Origin: ZC4RG29 sp035304385
Lineage (GTDB): Bacteria > Bacteroidota > Bacteroidia > Cytophagales > Cyclobacteriaceae
Reading direction: 5' to 3'
Assembly: GCA_035304385.1 (NCBI GenBank)
Contig: DATGQD010000044.1
Coordinates: 62,001 to 126,000 of the forward strand
Length of the DNA stretch: 64,000 bases
Part shown: in pieces, positions 8,749 through 16,701 of the stretch
How the letters are laid out: each line of letters starts with the position of its first letter
How positions within the stretch are numbered: the stretch's first letter is position 1
The notes under the pieces: model-generated
What the model was told of the DNA's origin: nothing
What the model saw: the letters and a program-made list of their open reading frames with translations, nothing else
The model's database searches: none
Made by a program: the position numbers and the translations under genes

Positions 8749-9987
8749 TCACCTCAACAACTCCCTCAACGCAATCTCAAAGGACGTCTGTGCGATACCC
8801 GTACGCGAGGAGTTCATTGAGTATGTTTTGACCAGTGCATTGCGGATGGTTTGAGAGATGTCTGTGAAGATCGAATGGTCGTCCAGACTTACTTCATTCT
8901 CCATCAGGTATGCGAAGACCCGGGCCATGCCGCAGTTTGCAATGAAGTCCGGTATCACAGAAAACTTCTGGTCTGCATACAAACCTGTGGGCCCGAAGAA
9001 AATCTCCGGATCACTGAAAGGAACATTTGCTCCACACGAGAATACTTCCAGTTTGGAGGCGATCATACGATCGACCTGATCCCGGCTGATCAGTCGTGAT
9101 GCTGCGGCAGGAACGAATATCTCAAACTCCCGGTCCCAGATGCGCTTTTCCAATTCACCATACGGCAATAAGTCAGGCGACACCAGCTTATTGTGCTGCT
9201 TTCTGATAACCAGCTCCCGGATCTCATCGAAGGTAAATCCCTTCTCATTGAACAAACCGCCTTCCCGGCTCATGATACCTACGATCTTCACGCCCAGCTG
9301 GGCCAGAAAGAATCCCGACGCGGCGCCTACATTACCCCACCCCTGGATAACAGCGCGTTTATCGCTCAGCGCACCACCCCACAGGTCATAGTAGTGTCGG
9401 ATGGCCTGCGCCACGCCAAAGCCTGTGCACATGGTGGCGATCGTATACTTTGAGTTCACCGTCGGCGTATACCGACTGTCTTCAATGACCTTGCCCACAC
9501 CCTGCCGGAGCTGCCCGATACGGTTGACTTTCTGCGGCTCAGTGGGCTTGAAGTGCCCGTTGAAGATTCCCTCCTGCGGATGCCAGATACCCACATCTTC
9601 GGTAAACGGAATCACCTCGGTGATCTCGTCGACGTTCAGGTCGCCGCCCGTACCGTAATAATGCTTCAGCAAGGGCATCACGGCCGCATACCACCGTTGC
9701 AATACGCCTGCCTTGCGGCTGTCTTCGGGATCGAAGTTGATGCCTGACTTGGCGCCGCCTATGGGCGGACCGGATACTGTAAATTTGATTTCCATGGTCT
9801 TGGCAAGCGACTCGACCTCGCGTTTGTCCAGCCCCTCGCGCATCCGGGTACCGCCGCCCGCGGCGCCGCCTCGCAGTGAGTTAATCACCACCCAGCCCTC
9901 GGCCTCGGTTTCCGCGTCTTTCCATTCAAATACAATTTCAGGTCGTTTGCTTTCGAACTTGCTCAACAGTTCTTTCATAGATTCCAT
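8749..9987 (-). CDS. Glu/Leu/Phe/Val dehydrogenase (probable glutamate dehydrogenase)
   Basis: Oxidative deaminase of the Glu/Leu/Phe/Val dehydrogenase family, interconverting an amino acid and its 2-oxo acid with NAD(P)H. The 412 residues contain the dimerisation domain with the catalytic-lysine motif PIGGAKSGI, followed by a Rossmann domain with GWGNVGAASG. The length and TGFGVAQAIRHYYD resemble the NAD-type glutamate dehydrogenases of Bacteroidota more than short leucine dehydrogenases. A start at MESMKELLSKFESKRPE is reasonable; the inner Met4 is an alternative. The gene is alone, convergent with nhaD. The precise substrate is not proved by sequence. Confidence 0.88.
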   Translation of the reverse strand: MESMKELLSKFESKRPEIVFEWKDAETEAEGWVVINSLRGGAAGGGTRMREGLDKREVESLAKTMEIKFTVSGPPIGGAKSGINFDPEDSRKAGVLQRWYAAVMPLLKHYYGTGGDLNVDEITEVIPFTEDVGIWHPQEGIFNGHFKPTEPQKVNRIGQLRQGVGKVIEDSRYTPTVNSKYTIATMCTGFGVAQAIRHYYDLWGGALSDKRAVIQGWGNVGAASGFFLAQLGVKIVGIMSREGGLFNEKGFTFDEIRELVIRKQHNKLVSPDLLPYGELEKRIWDREFEIFVPAAASRLISRDQVDRMIASKLEVFSCGANVPFSDPEIFFGPTGLYADQKFSVIPDFIANCGMARVFAYLMENEVSLDDHSIFTDISQTIRNALVKTYSMNSSRTGIAQTSFEIALRELLR

Positions 9988-10058
9988 ACGTTTAGGTTTA
10001 GGTTAGGGATTTAAAAAATGAAGGTTAACGTCAGGGCTAAGCCCTTGTGTAGTCTAAC

Positions 10059-11138
10059 TTAAAAGCCCACCATCAGGCCAGAGGATGTATCGCGCAATGC
10101 GCCCGTGACACTTTTCAGACAGTTTACTTCATTGCGTACTCTTAACACACCGAGAAAGGCAAACACCAGCGCCTCCTTGTATTTCACGATATCATCATCG
10201 GGAACGATTACCGTAATTTGTTCGCCGCAGCGTTCCATTATTCTATAGATCAGGTACGCATTAAGGGCGCCGCCGCCAGTACACAGCATGCTTTGCTTTC
10301 TCTTCGTAGATGGAATGGCTGCGGCAATTTCGATGGCGATGCTTTCGGTAAACGTAGCAAGCTTATCTTCTGGTGTAATCTTTTTCTTGTCGAGGATCGG
10401 CTTTATCGATGAGACGAACATTTCATAGGAAAGGGACGGGCGTTTTTTCTTCCAGCGCTCGTACACGCCGGCGAGCTCCTTGAGCATACCTTCGTTAACA
10501 GTTCCTGACGCGGCGATTGCACCGTTCTTGTCGTACGAGGCGCCCTTTTCGGCGGCCAGATAATTCAGCCCCATGTTGGCAAAGCAGATGTCGAAGGCTA
10601 TGCGCCGGCCCCGAACGTCCGTGGAGAGGTTGGCGATGCCGCCGATGTTAAGGCAGATGCCGTATTCGCTGAACAGGTACCGGTCGCCGGCGGGTACCAG
10701 CGGCGCCCCTTGCCCGCCCAAAGCAACGTCGAGGCTTCGGAAGTCATATACAACCGGCAAATCGGTAGCTGCGTGCAGCGCCATGCCACTCCCCAGCTGG
10801 AAGGTGAGCTTCCGCGAGGTCTGATGGAAGATCGTATGACCATGGGAGGCGATGAAGTCTACACTTCGGATCTTTCTTTTTGTCTGGAAAGCACGGACAA
10901 GCAGGCCGAGATAATTGCCATAAGCATTATGGAATGCGAGCAGATCATCAGGCTTCATGTCCTGGGCCGCCTGCAATTTCTTCTTCCAATTTGCCGAGTA
11001 TTGTACTGTCTGTGCGTGTTCAATGGCAAACGCCCAGACACCATTCATTCTTCGGATGACACAACTGGCGATGTCGACACCATCCAGGGAAGTCCCCGAC
11101 ATCAGCCCGATTACTTTATAATTATTCTTCGAATCCAT
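10059..11138 (-). CDS. anmK: Anhydro-N-acetylmuramic acid kinase
   Basis: Converts anhydro-MurNAc released from peptidoglycan into MurNAc-6-phosphate for cell-wall recycling. The 359-residue protein starts at MDSKNNYKVIGLMSGTSLDG; GLMSGTSLDGVD is the N-terminal ATPase signature of AnmK. Other landmarks are FIASHGHTIFHQ, NIGGIANLS and CTGGGALNAYL. The frame is open 87 codons further upstream, but that extension would cover the divergent coaX start and does not resemble the family. MurNAc-6-P etherase (murQ) is not nearby. Confidence 0.94.
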   Translation of the reverse strand: MDSKNNYKVIGLMSGTSLDGVDIASCVIRRMNGVWAFAIEHAQTVQYSANWKKKLQAAQDMKPDDLLAFHNAYGNYLGLLVRAFQTKRKIRSVDFIASHGHTIFHQTSRKLTFQLGSGMALHAATDLPVVYDFRSLDVALGGQGAPLVPAGDRYLFSEYGICLNIGGIANLSTDVRGRRIAFDICFANMGLNYLAAEKGASYDKNGAIAASGTVNEGMLKELAGVYERWKKKRPSLSYEMFVSSIKPILDKKKITPEDKLATFTESIAIEIAAAIPSTKRKQSMLCTGGGALNAYLIYRIMERCGEQITVIVPDDDIVKYKEALVFAFLGVLRVRNEVNCLKSVTGALRDTSSGLMVGF

Positions 11139-11145
11139 ACTTTTG
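11115..11145 (+). promoter_or_regulatory. Promoter of the coaX operon
   Basis: TTTA (11115-11118), 19 bp, then TACTTTTG (11138-11145): an exact -7 box with a three-of-four -33 box. It gives a leader of about 30 nt to coaX and overlaps the first codons of divergent anmK. Confidence 0.55.
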
Positions 11146-11180
11146 ACGCCTTTAATGCGTGTGAATTTAGCCAAACGCGG

Positions 11181-11897
11181 ATGAACATCGTCGTTGACAG
11201 CGGCAACACATCGACCAAGGTGGGCATTTTCGACGGGGGCGAGCTTACGGACCATAAGGTACTCCATACCCCGCTGGAATTGAAGAACCTGCTTGAGGTG
11301 ACGGAAGGCGATAATATTCTGGTTAGCTCGGTCCGATATGATCCGGCGGAAATTCTCTCTTATTCGCGCGCACGCAACAAATTCACATTGGATCATCATC
11401 TCCCGCTTCCGATTCGCAATCTCTACAAGACACCGGAGACCCTCGGTGTGGACCGGATCGCGGGCGTATGTGGTGGATTACAACTTTTTCCGGGTTCTAA
11501 CACTCTAGTGATAGACGCGGGTACGTGTGTTACGTACGACCTGATCGATTCTGAAAAAAATTACCGGGGAGGCGCCATTTCTCCCGGTTTAAGAATGCGG
11601 TTCAGGGCTGTGCATGAATTCACGGCCCGGCTCCCGCTGGCAAGTGTACCGGACGCCGTATCGCTGTGGGGCGATACCACCGTGGCTTCGATACAGAGCG
11701 GCGTATGTTATGGCATGATTGCAGAAATGGATGGCATAATCTCTGCGTACAGCGAGGAATATGGCGATTTAAAAACCCTGCTCACGGGCGGGGATGCGCC
11801 TACTTTTGAAAACAGGTTGAAAGCACCCATATTTGCGAGCCCAAATCTTGTTCTGATCGGACTAAACAGCATTCTGAACTACAATGTCAATCGTTAA
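11181..11897 (+). CDS. coaX: Type III pantothenate kinase
   Basis: Phosphorylates pantothenate, the first step of coenzyme A synthesis, and is insensitive to CoA feedback in this family. The 238 residues have the ASKHA-type phosphate motif DSGNTSTKVG (6-15), LGVDRIAGV and the aspartate-containing VIDAGTCVTYDLID, followed by GGAISPGLRMR, all diagnostic of CoaX. A longer upstream frame exists but runs antisense through anmK and lacks family resemblance. The stop overlaps the start of the outer-membrane protein gene by 14 bp, which suggests translational coupling in an envelope operon. Confidence 0.95.
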   Translation: MNIVVDSGNTSTKVGIFDGGELTDHKVLHTPLELKNLLEVTEGDNILVSSVRYDPAEILSYSRARNKFTLDHHLPLPIRNLYKTPETLGVDRIAGVCGGLQLFPGSNTLVIDAGTCVTYDLIDSEKNYRGGAISPGLRMRFRAVHEFTARLPLASVPDAVSLWGDTTVASIQSGVCYGMIAEMDGIISAYSEEYGDLKTLLTGGDAPTFENRLKAPIFASPNLVLIGLNSILNYNVNR

Positions 11898-13155
11898 GGG
11901 GTTTGTATTACTCATGGCTGTAATATGCCTTGGGGCCGGTCATGTTGTGGGCCAGGTGGCACAGTCGCCATTTTCGACGTTTGGCATTGGAGAAAAATAT
12001 GGCACCAGCCTGATCCACAATCAAGGTATGGGGGGTGTGGGTATCGGAACGCCCGAGGTCTGGTACATTAACAATCAAAACCCCGCCCTGCTCGTATTCA
12101 ACGGCCTGACGACCTTCGAGGCGGGAATTGTATACGAATCGCGGAATATCAAATCGGCATCCACGAGCGAGAAGACCTCCGGTGGCAATATGAATTATCT
12201 CGTGACCTCCTTCCCCATCAAACCGGGCTGGTGGACCACCTCAGTGGGACTGATGCCGTTAACCACGGTTAATTATACGCTGGAGTACGACGACCAGATC
12301 AATGGGTCAGAGACTACGGCCCACGTCACCGAAAACGGCTCAGGAGGCCTTACACAGGTTTACTGGTCGAACGGTGTACGCCTCACCCGGGATCTGTCTG
12401 TGGGCCTCAAAGCGGCCTATGTTTTCAGTTCGATACTTGATGAATACTCCAATTACGTGAACGAGCCGGTTGGCGTGCCCTTTCGTGTCAAGATCTCGGA
12501 ACGGACGTATGTCCGCGATTTTATGTTCCAGGCGGGCGTGGCGTACCGGGTCGATTCGCTCTTCAACAGCGACTATCATTTCACTGCAGGTGCCATTTAT
12601 GGCCTGGGAGGCAACCTTAATGCAACATTCACCAGAACGTTTGCCCGGACGGATTTCCTGGACCAGATCATCGATTCACTCACGCTGGAGTCATCGCGGG
12701 GCGCCCTGGAGTTACCCCGCTCGCTGGGTTTTGGAGTTTCCTTCGGAAAGGGCTTTAATTGGAACGTAGGGGCCGATTTCCGGTATGAGGACTGGTCGGA
12801 GTTCCGGGGCGTGCGGCGCGAGGACGAAGAGGGCCTGGAGGCCGCCTGGAGGGCTGCCGTGGGCGGGGCGATCACCCCGGACCCCTATGCCGTAGACAGC
12901 TTTTTGAAGCGAATTACCTACAGAATGGGCCTGCACTACGAAAAAGCGCCTTTTTTGGCCAATAATGAGCAGGTTAAGGATTTTGGCATTAATTTTGGCC
13001 TTTCATTGCCGGCTGGCCGTTCAAGTTTGGATTTGGCCTTTAGCGTAGGAAAACGGGGAAATCAGTCACAAAATATTTTAGAGGAGTCCTACTATAAGGT
13101 ATACTTCGGCATTACGCTCAACGACCAGTGGTTCATTAAACCAAAGTACGACTAG
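11884..13155 (+). CDS. Predicted outer-membrane beta-barrel protein
   Basis: A 423-residue exported protein with a signal peptide (about residues 1-22, ending near HVVGQ) and alternating aromatic/polar strands such as TFEAGIVYESRN, WTTSVGLMPL and FNWNVGADFRYEDW, as expected for an outer-membrane barrel. The C-terminus YFGITLNDQWFIKPKYD ends in aromatic-rich strands. The N-terminal part, with its STFGIGEKYG and NNQNPALLV blocks, recalls the FadL/TodX-like (OmpP1) family or PorV-like proteins, but I cannot assign it securely. It is coupled to coaX and precedes a TPR protein and lptC. Transported substrate unknown. Confidence 0.8.
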   Translation: MSIVKGFVLLMAVICLGAGHVVGQVAQSPFSTFGIGEKYGTSLIHNQGMGGVGIGTPEVWYINNQNPALLVFNGLTTFEAGIVYESRNIKSASTSEKTSGGNMNYLVTSFPIKPGWWTTSVGLMPLTTVNYTLEYDDQINGSETTAHVTENGSGGLTQVYWSNGVRLTRDLSVGLKAAYVFSSILDEYSNYVNEPVGVPFRVKISERTYVRDFMFQAGVAYRVDSLFNSDYHFTAGAIYGLGGNLNATFTRTFARTDFLDQIIDSLTLESSRGALELPRSLGFGVSFGKGFNWNVGADFRYEDWSEFRGVRREDEEGLEAAWRAAVGGAITPDPYAVDSFLKRITYRMGLHYEKAPFLANNEQVKDFGINFGLSLPAGRSSLDLAFSVGKRGNQSQNILEESYYKVYFGITLNDQWFIKPKYD

Positions 13156-13167
13156 AACACAGGTACC

Positions 13168-14508
13168 ATGAAAACAACTGTACTGGCAGGATTTCTGTCG
13201 CTCGTCATGACCCTCGGCTTGACCTTCACCGCCTCGGCGCAATGCTCCGGTGAGCCCAACTGGCCCGAGGACGGGGCCCAGAAGGCAAAGGCCACAGAAT
13301 CATTGGTCTTGCTGAATGATTACAAGAAAGCCGGCACGTTCAAGCAGGCCATTGCCCCGCTGAACTGGCTGATAACCAATACCCCTGCCCTCACGAAGAA
13401 TGTATATATCTACGGCGCCGAAGTATATGACGGCCTGGCAAAGAAGGAAACCGACCCGGCAAAGAAGGCCAAATACGCCGACTCACTGGTCGCCATCTAC
13501 GACCTGAGGCTCCAGCACACACCGTGCGGAGAAGAAGCTTCCATCCTCAACCGGAAGGCTCTGGCTGCCTACATCTACTATATCAATTCAGATAAGGCAA
13601 AGGACCTTCAGAAGTATATGGATGAGGCATTTGAAAAAAATGGCGAAAACATCATGGACGGTACGCTCATTCCGTATATGCAGACGATCCAGGTGAACTA
13701 CATCAAAGAAAAGACGCTTACCGACGAGCAGGTGATTGAGCGTTACGATAAAATTTCTGAAATCCTTGACAAGAAGATCGCCAAGACACAGTCAGGAGGT
13801 AAACCTATCGACCGGTATCAAAAATACCAGGGCCAGATTGATGACATTTTCATCAGTCTGAATATCCCCATGGATTGCGGCCGGGTTAAGGAGAAGTTGG
13901 AGCCGCGCTTCCGCGCCAACCCCCAGGACGTAGGAATAGCCAAGCAGATTTTCCGCCAGATGATTATAGGTAAATGTACCGATGATCCCCTCTGGCTTGA
14001 GGCGGGAGAAGTGGTTGTAAACGCCGAACCGGACTTCGCTATCCTGAAAAATCTGGGCATCCGCTACCTGGCGCAGGACAACGTTGCCAAGGCTGAGGAC
14101 ATGTTTAAAAAGGCGTTGGATGTAGCTACGGAGAAGAGCGATAAGGGAGATATCCAGATGCTGCTGGGGACGGTCGAGGCACGGAAGAATAATAACGCCG
14201 GCGCACGGGAGTGGTACAGGAAGGCAATCGCCACAGATGGCAGGAAAGAAGCCTATGAAAAAATCGGCGACCTGTACTTCAACAGCGCAGCCGCCTGCAG
14301 AGAGCTGGACAACCAGGCTGACGACCGCAAAGTTTATCTCATCGCCTACGACTACTATCAAAAGGCGGGCGAATCCAGGAAAATGCAGCAGGCTAAAGAG
14401 CAGTTCCCTTCCAAGGAAGAATTGTTCCTGAAAAACTACCAGGCCGGAAGTCCGGTACGCGTAGATTGCTGGATCAATGAGGCAACAACATGGCGAACGC
14501 GCGACTAA
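13168..14508 (+). CDS. Periplasmic TPR-repeat protein
   Basis: A 446-residue protein with a Sec signal peptide (about 1-25, ending TASAQ) followed by helical repeats. TPR-like units are visible around DFAILKNLGIRYLAQDNVAKAEDMFKKA, MLLGTVEARKNNNAGAREWYRKA and AYEKIGDLYFNSA (first residues of each cited only as positions near 285-385). Such proteins usually act as scaffolds; the partner is unknown. It sits 12 bp after the barrel protein gene and overlaps a possible upstream start of lptC, so it belongs to the same operon. Confidence 0.82.
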   Translation: MKTTVLAGFLSLVMTLGLTFTASAQCSGEPNWPEDGAQKAKATESLVLLNDYKKAGTFKQAIAPLNWLITNTPALTKNVYIYGAEVYDGLAKKETDPAKKAKYADSLVAIYDLRLQHTPCGEEASILNRKALAAYIYYINSDKAKDLQKYMDEAFEKNGENIMDGTLIPYMQTIQVNYIKEKTLTDEQVIERYDKISEILDKKIAKTQSGGKPIDRYQKYQGQIDDIFISLNIPMDCGRVKEKLEPRFRANPQDVGIAKQIFRQMIIGKCTDDPLWLEAGEVVVNAEPDFAILKNLGIRYLAQDNVAKAEDMFKKALDVATEKSDKGDIQMLLGTVEARKNNNAGAREWYRKAIATDGRKEAYEKIGDLYFNSAAACRELDNQADDRKVYLIAYDYYQKAGESRKMQQAKEQFPSKEELFLKNYQAGSPVRVDCWINEATTWRTRD

Positions 14509-14523
14509 GAATACACGGTAACG

Positions 14524-14556
14524 AAAAGGCCATAGTTAATGCTATGGCCTTTTTTT
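14524..14556 (+). terminator. Perfect hairpin with T-tract across the lptC start
   Basis: AAAAGGCCATAG (14524-14535) and CTATGGCCTTTT (14542-14553) form a perfect 12-bp stem with a 6-nt loop, followed by more T residues to 14556. It has the form of a strong intrinsic terminator yet contains the ATG (14544) that begins the lipoprotein signal of lptC. Confidence 0.75.
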
Positions 14557-15083
14557 ATTCAGGGGCCATCAAGATCGCAGCCTGCACTTTGCTTTTGACA
14601 CTGGTCGCCTGCGGCGATACGGCCAACACGGAAATCCTGATCTACGACGGCCCCGTACGGGAAGCGGAGAACGTAGAACACTATTACGCCGAAAACGGGA
14701 TTATCAAAGTCAGGATGGTTGCAGAACAATTATTTGAGTTACAAAACGGCGATCGACAGTTCCCCAAAGGCATCTACCTCGAGTTCTTCGACGAGACCGG
14801 GCGGATTGAATCGACCCTTCGCGCCAACCAGGCGTTCTTTATCAAGGAACAGGAAGTATGGCGGGGCGTAGGCAATGTTGAAGTGATTAACACACAGAAA
14901 CGGGAGCAACTCAACACGGAGGAACTCTTTTGGAAACCGAAGGATCAGCGTATCTACACGGAGAAATTCGTTACCATCCGCATGCAGAGCGATGTGATAT
15001 ATGGGGAAGGACTTGAGGCCGCCCAGGACATGTCGTCGTATCGCATTCTTAAACCGAGCGGCACACTCGAAGTTAAGGAATAG
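14544..15083 (+). CDS. lptC: LPS export protein LptC (lipoprotein form)
   Basis: Periplasmic component of the Lpt bridge that carries lipopolysaccharide to the outer membrane. From the ATG at 14544 the product is 179 residues with a lipoprotein signal (hydrophobic stretch then LVAC), followed by the LptC-type region VRMVAEQLFELQNGDRQFP, LEFFDETGRIES and TEELFWKPKDQRIYTEK. An in-frame ATG at 14490, preceded by GAGG and overlapping the TPR gene, would add 18 residues and is a real alternative, because the 14544 start lies within a terminator-like hairpin. The family call is good; the start is uncertain. Confidence 0.87.
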   Translation: MAFFYSGAIKIAACTLLLTLVACGDTANTEILIYDGPVREAENVEHYYAENGIIKVRMVAEQLFELQNGDRQFPKGIYLEFFDETGRIESTLRANQAFFIKEQEVWRGVGNVEVINTQKREQLNTEELFWKPKDQRIYTEKFVTIRMQSDVIYGEGLEAAQDMSSYRILKPSGTLEVKE

Positions 15084-15130
15084 TGGAGCCGGCATTGGTG
15101 GCAACCAGAACGTTATGAACATTTTATAGT

Positions 15131-15286
15131 GTGAAACTCGTCGACGTTATTATCCTGTCCCTTGCGGTCGTATTTGTAATTATTGCGATCCACCAGATGA
15201 TGGTATCGGGATTCGGGCAATCCTATTGGGCCGTCATGCTGGCCCTCCTGCTCTTTTTTGTGTATAATTATCGAAAGAGGAGATGA
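15131..15286 (+). CDS. 51-residue single-span membrane protein, GTG start
   Basis: A short frame starting with GTG (VKLVDVIILSLAVVFVI) and ending RKRR before TGA. It has two hydrophobic stretches, about residues 5-19 and 29-43, split by a short IHQMMVSGFGQS loop, with a basic C-terminus. Its stop overlaps the ATG of the next gene in an ATGA arrangement, which supports genuine translation. It lies 47 bp after lptC in the same operon. No ATG alternative gives a comparable frame. I do not recognise a named family; a role in the envelope is inferred from context only. Confidence 0.65.
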   Translation: MKLVDVIILSLAVVFVIIAIHQMMVSGFGQSYWAVMLALLLFFVYNYRKRR

Positions 15287-16542
15287 TTGTGAACACCGGT
15301 TGGTGGATCCTGATGACGCTGGTGCTGTCTGCTTTCTTTGCCGGGGCAGGAATAGCACTACCCGCGACCGCCCGCGCGCAGCAAGGGCATACGGCTACGG
15401 CACGCGCCGCCGCGTTTGTCACCCGCAACCGTTTTATTTTCGAGGTTATCGTACTGACGGGGTCGACCGTCAGCCTGGTCGCGTACGGGCTGTTTATGGC
15501 TCAATTGACGGGGCCGCTGCTCGCGGGAATCCTCCCGGACTTCCTCAACCATTACGCGATTGTGCTGCTGATCCAGATCCTGGTGGCGACGCTGATTGTC
15601 GTTTTCACCGCGGCAGCCCTTCGCGGGATTATGCTGATGCTCCCGCTTACCGGTCTTACCCGGGTCTTGTCCCTGCCCTTCCTGGTCTGTTTTGTGCTCT
15701 TGTATCCGCTGGCCTACGCTGTGGCGTTCCTCGCCAAATTTGTTGCTACGCGTATGTTTGGCCTGCCCGACCCCACCACGGCTCCTGCCCTGGCCGGCCT
15801 CAGCCATCCTGACCTTTTCCCTCCTCCGGGCGATTCGGAGGTGGAAAACCGCATCATCAATAACGCTGCGGAATTCAAGTCGGTGCTGGTACGGGAGTGT
15901 ATGATCCCACGCACCGAGATTGTTGCGGTGGAACTCAATGAAGGAATCGACAGGCTGAAAGAGGCCTTTATCGAAAGCGGACACTCGAAGATCATCGTAT
16001 ACAAGGAATCCATCGACGACGTCATCGGATATTGCCACTCGTCGGCGCTCTTTCGCAAGCCGCGCGATATTCGCGAGATACTCACCAGCATTATCGTCGT
16101 CCCGGAAACCACGCTGGCAAACGAGTTGATGATCAAATTCATCGATGAACGAAGGAGCCTGGCCGTAGTGCTGGACGAATTCGGGGGAACCTCCGGGATT
16201 GTCAGCATGGAGGACGTAATCGAGGAGATCCTGGGCGATATTGAAGACGAACACGACGAAGATAACCTTATCGAGCAAAAACTGGACGACAACAACTACC
16301 TGCTGAGCGCCCGGCTTGAAATCGACTACCTCAACGATGCTTACGGATGGGAGCTGCCGGAAGGCGACTACGAGACGCTCGGAGGCCTCATCCTTACCCT
16401 CACCGAAGACATACCCGAACCCGGCGAGACGGTGCAGTCGCCCCCGTTTACGTTCACGATCCAGTCTACCCTGGAAAACCGCATTGACGTGGTCCGGCTG
16501 ACCCTGAGCGGCACAGACGACGACGCCGATGAGAATGCCTAA
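15283..16542 (+). CDS. CNNM/CorC-type (hemolysin-like) membrane protein with CBS pair
   Basis: A 419-residue protein of the DUF21 (CNNM) - CBS - CorC_HlyC architecture. The first ~180 residues hold three or four membrane spans (MTLVLSAFFAGAGIALPATARA is the first). CBS-like sequence follows from about residue 205 (VRECMIPRTEIVAVEL) through VVLDEFGGTSGIVSMEDVIEEILG, and the last ~80 residues form the small CorC/HlyC domain. Members transport or sense divalent cations (Mg2+, Co2+); the gliding protein GldE has the same layout, but gldD is not next to it, so I do not use that name. Translationally coupled to the 51-residue protein. Confidence 0.87.
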   Translation: MIVNTGWWILMTLVLSAFFAGAGIALPATARAQQGHTATARAAAFVTRNRFIFEVIVLTGSTVSLVAYGLFMAQLTGPLLAGILPDFLNHYAIVLLIQILVATLIVVFTAAALRGIMLMLPLTGLTRVLSLPFLVCFVLLYPLAYAVAFLAKFVATRMFGLPDPTTAPALAGLSHPDLFPPPGDSEVENRIINNAAEFKSVLVRECMIPRTEIVAVELNEGIDRLKEAFIESGHSKIIVYKESIDDVIGYCHSSALFRKPRDIREILTSIIVVPETTLANELMIKFIDERRSLAVVLDEFGGTSGIVSMEDVIEEILGDIEDEHDEDNLIEQKLDDNNYLLSARLEIDYLNDAYGWELPEGDYETLGGLILTLTEDIPEPGETVQSPPFTFTIQSTLENRIDVVRLTLSGTDDDADENA

Positions 16543-16601
16543 GTGCTTGGTTTTCAACGCTTCCGAGCTTCCAAAAAAATGAACTTAATTTCCCCGGGGT
16601 G

Positions 16602-16632
16602 TTTTACTAATGGACAATACGGGTTAAATTTG
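16602..16632 (+). promoter_or_regulatory. Promoter of the PpiD-like gene
   Basis: TTTT (16602-16605), 19 bp, then TAAATTTG (16625-16632), an exact -7 box. The leader to the ATG is about 65 nt and contains the hairpin GCCCCG-TG-CGGGGC at 16655-16668. The gene can therefore be transcribed separately from the lptC operon. Confidence 0.6.
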
Positions 16633-16701
16633 CGGTTCTTTGCACAGACGGGAAGCCCCGTGCGGGGCAAGGCTCTTTTCACACCAGTCGACTTTTAAAC
16701 T

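Noticed and set aside
15358..16557. 399-codon open frame antisense to the CNNM/CorC-type gene
   Set aside because: Arg/Gln/His-rich translation, no motif; the plus-strand frame has clear family sequence.
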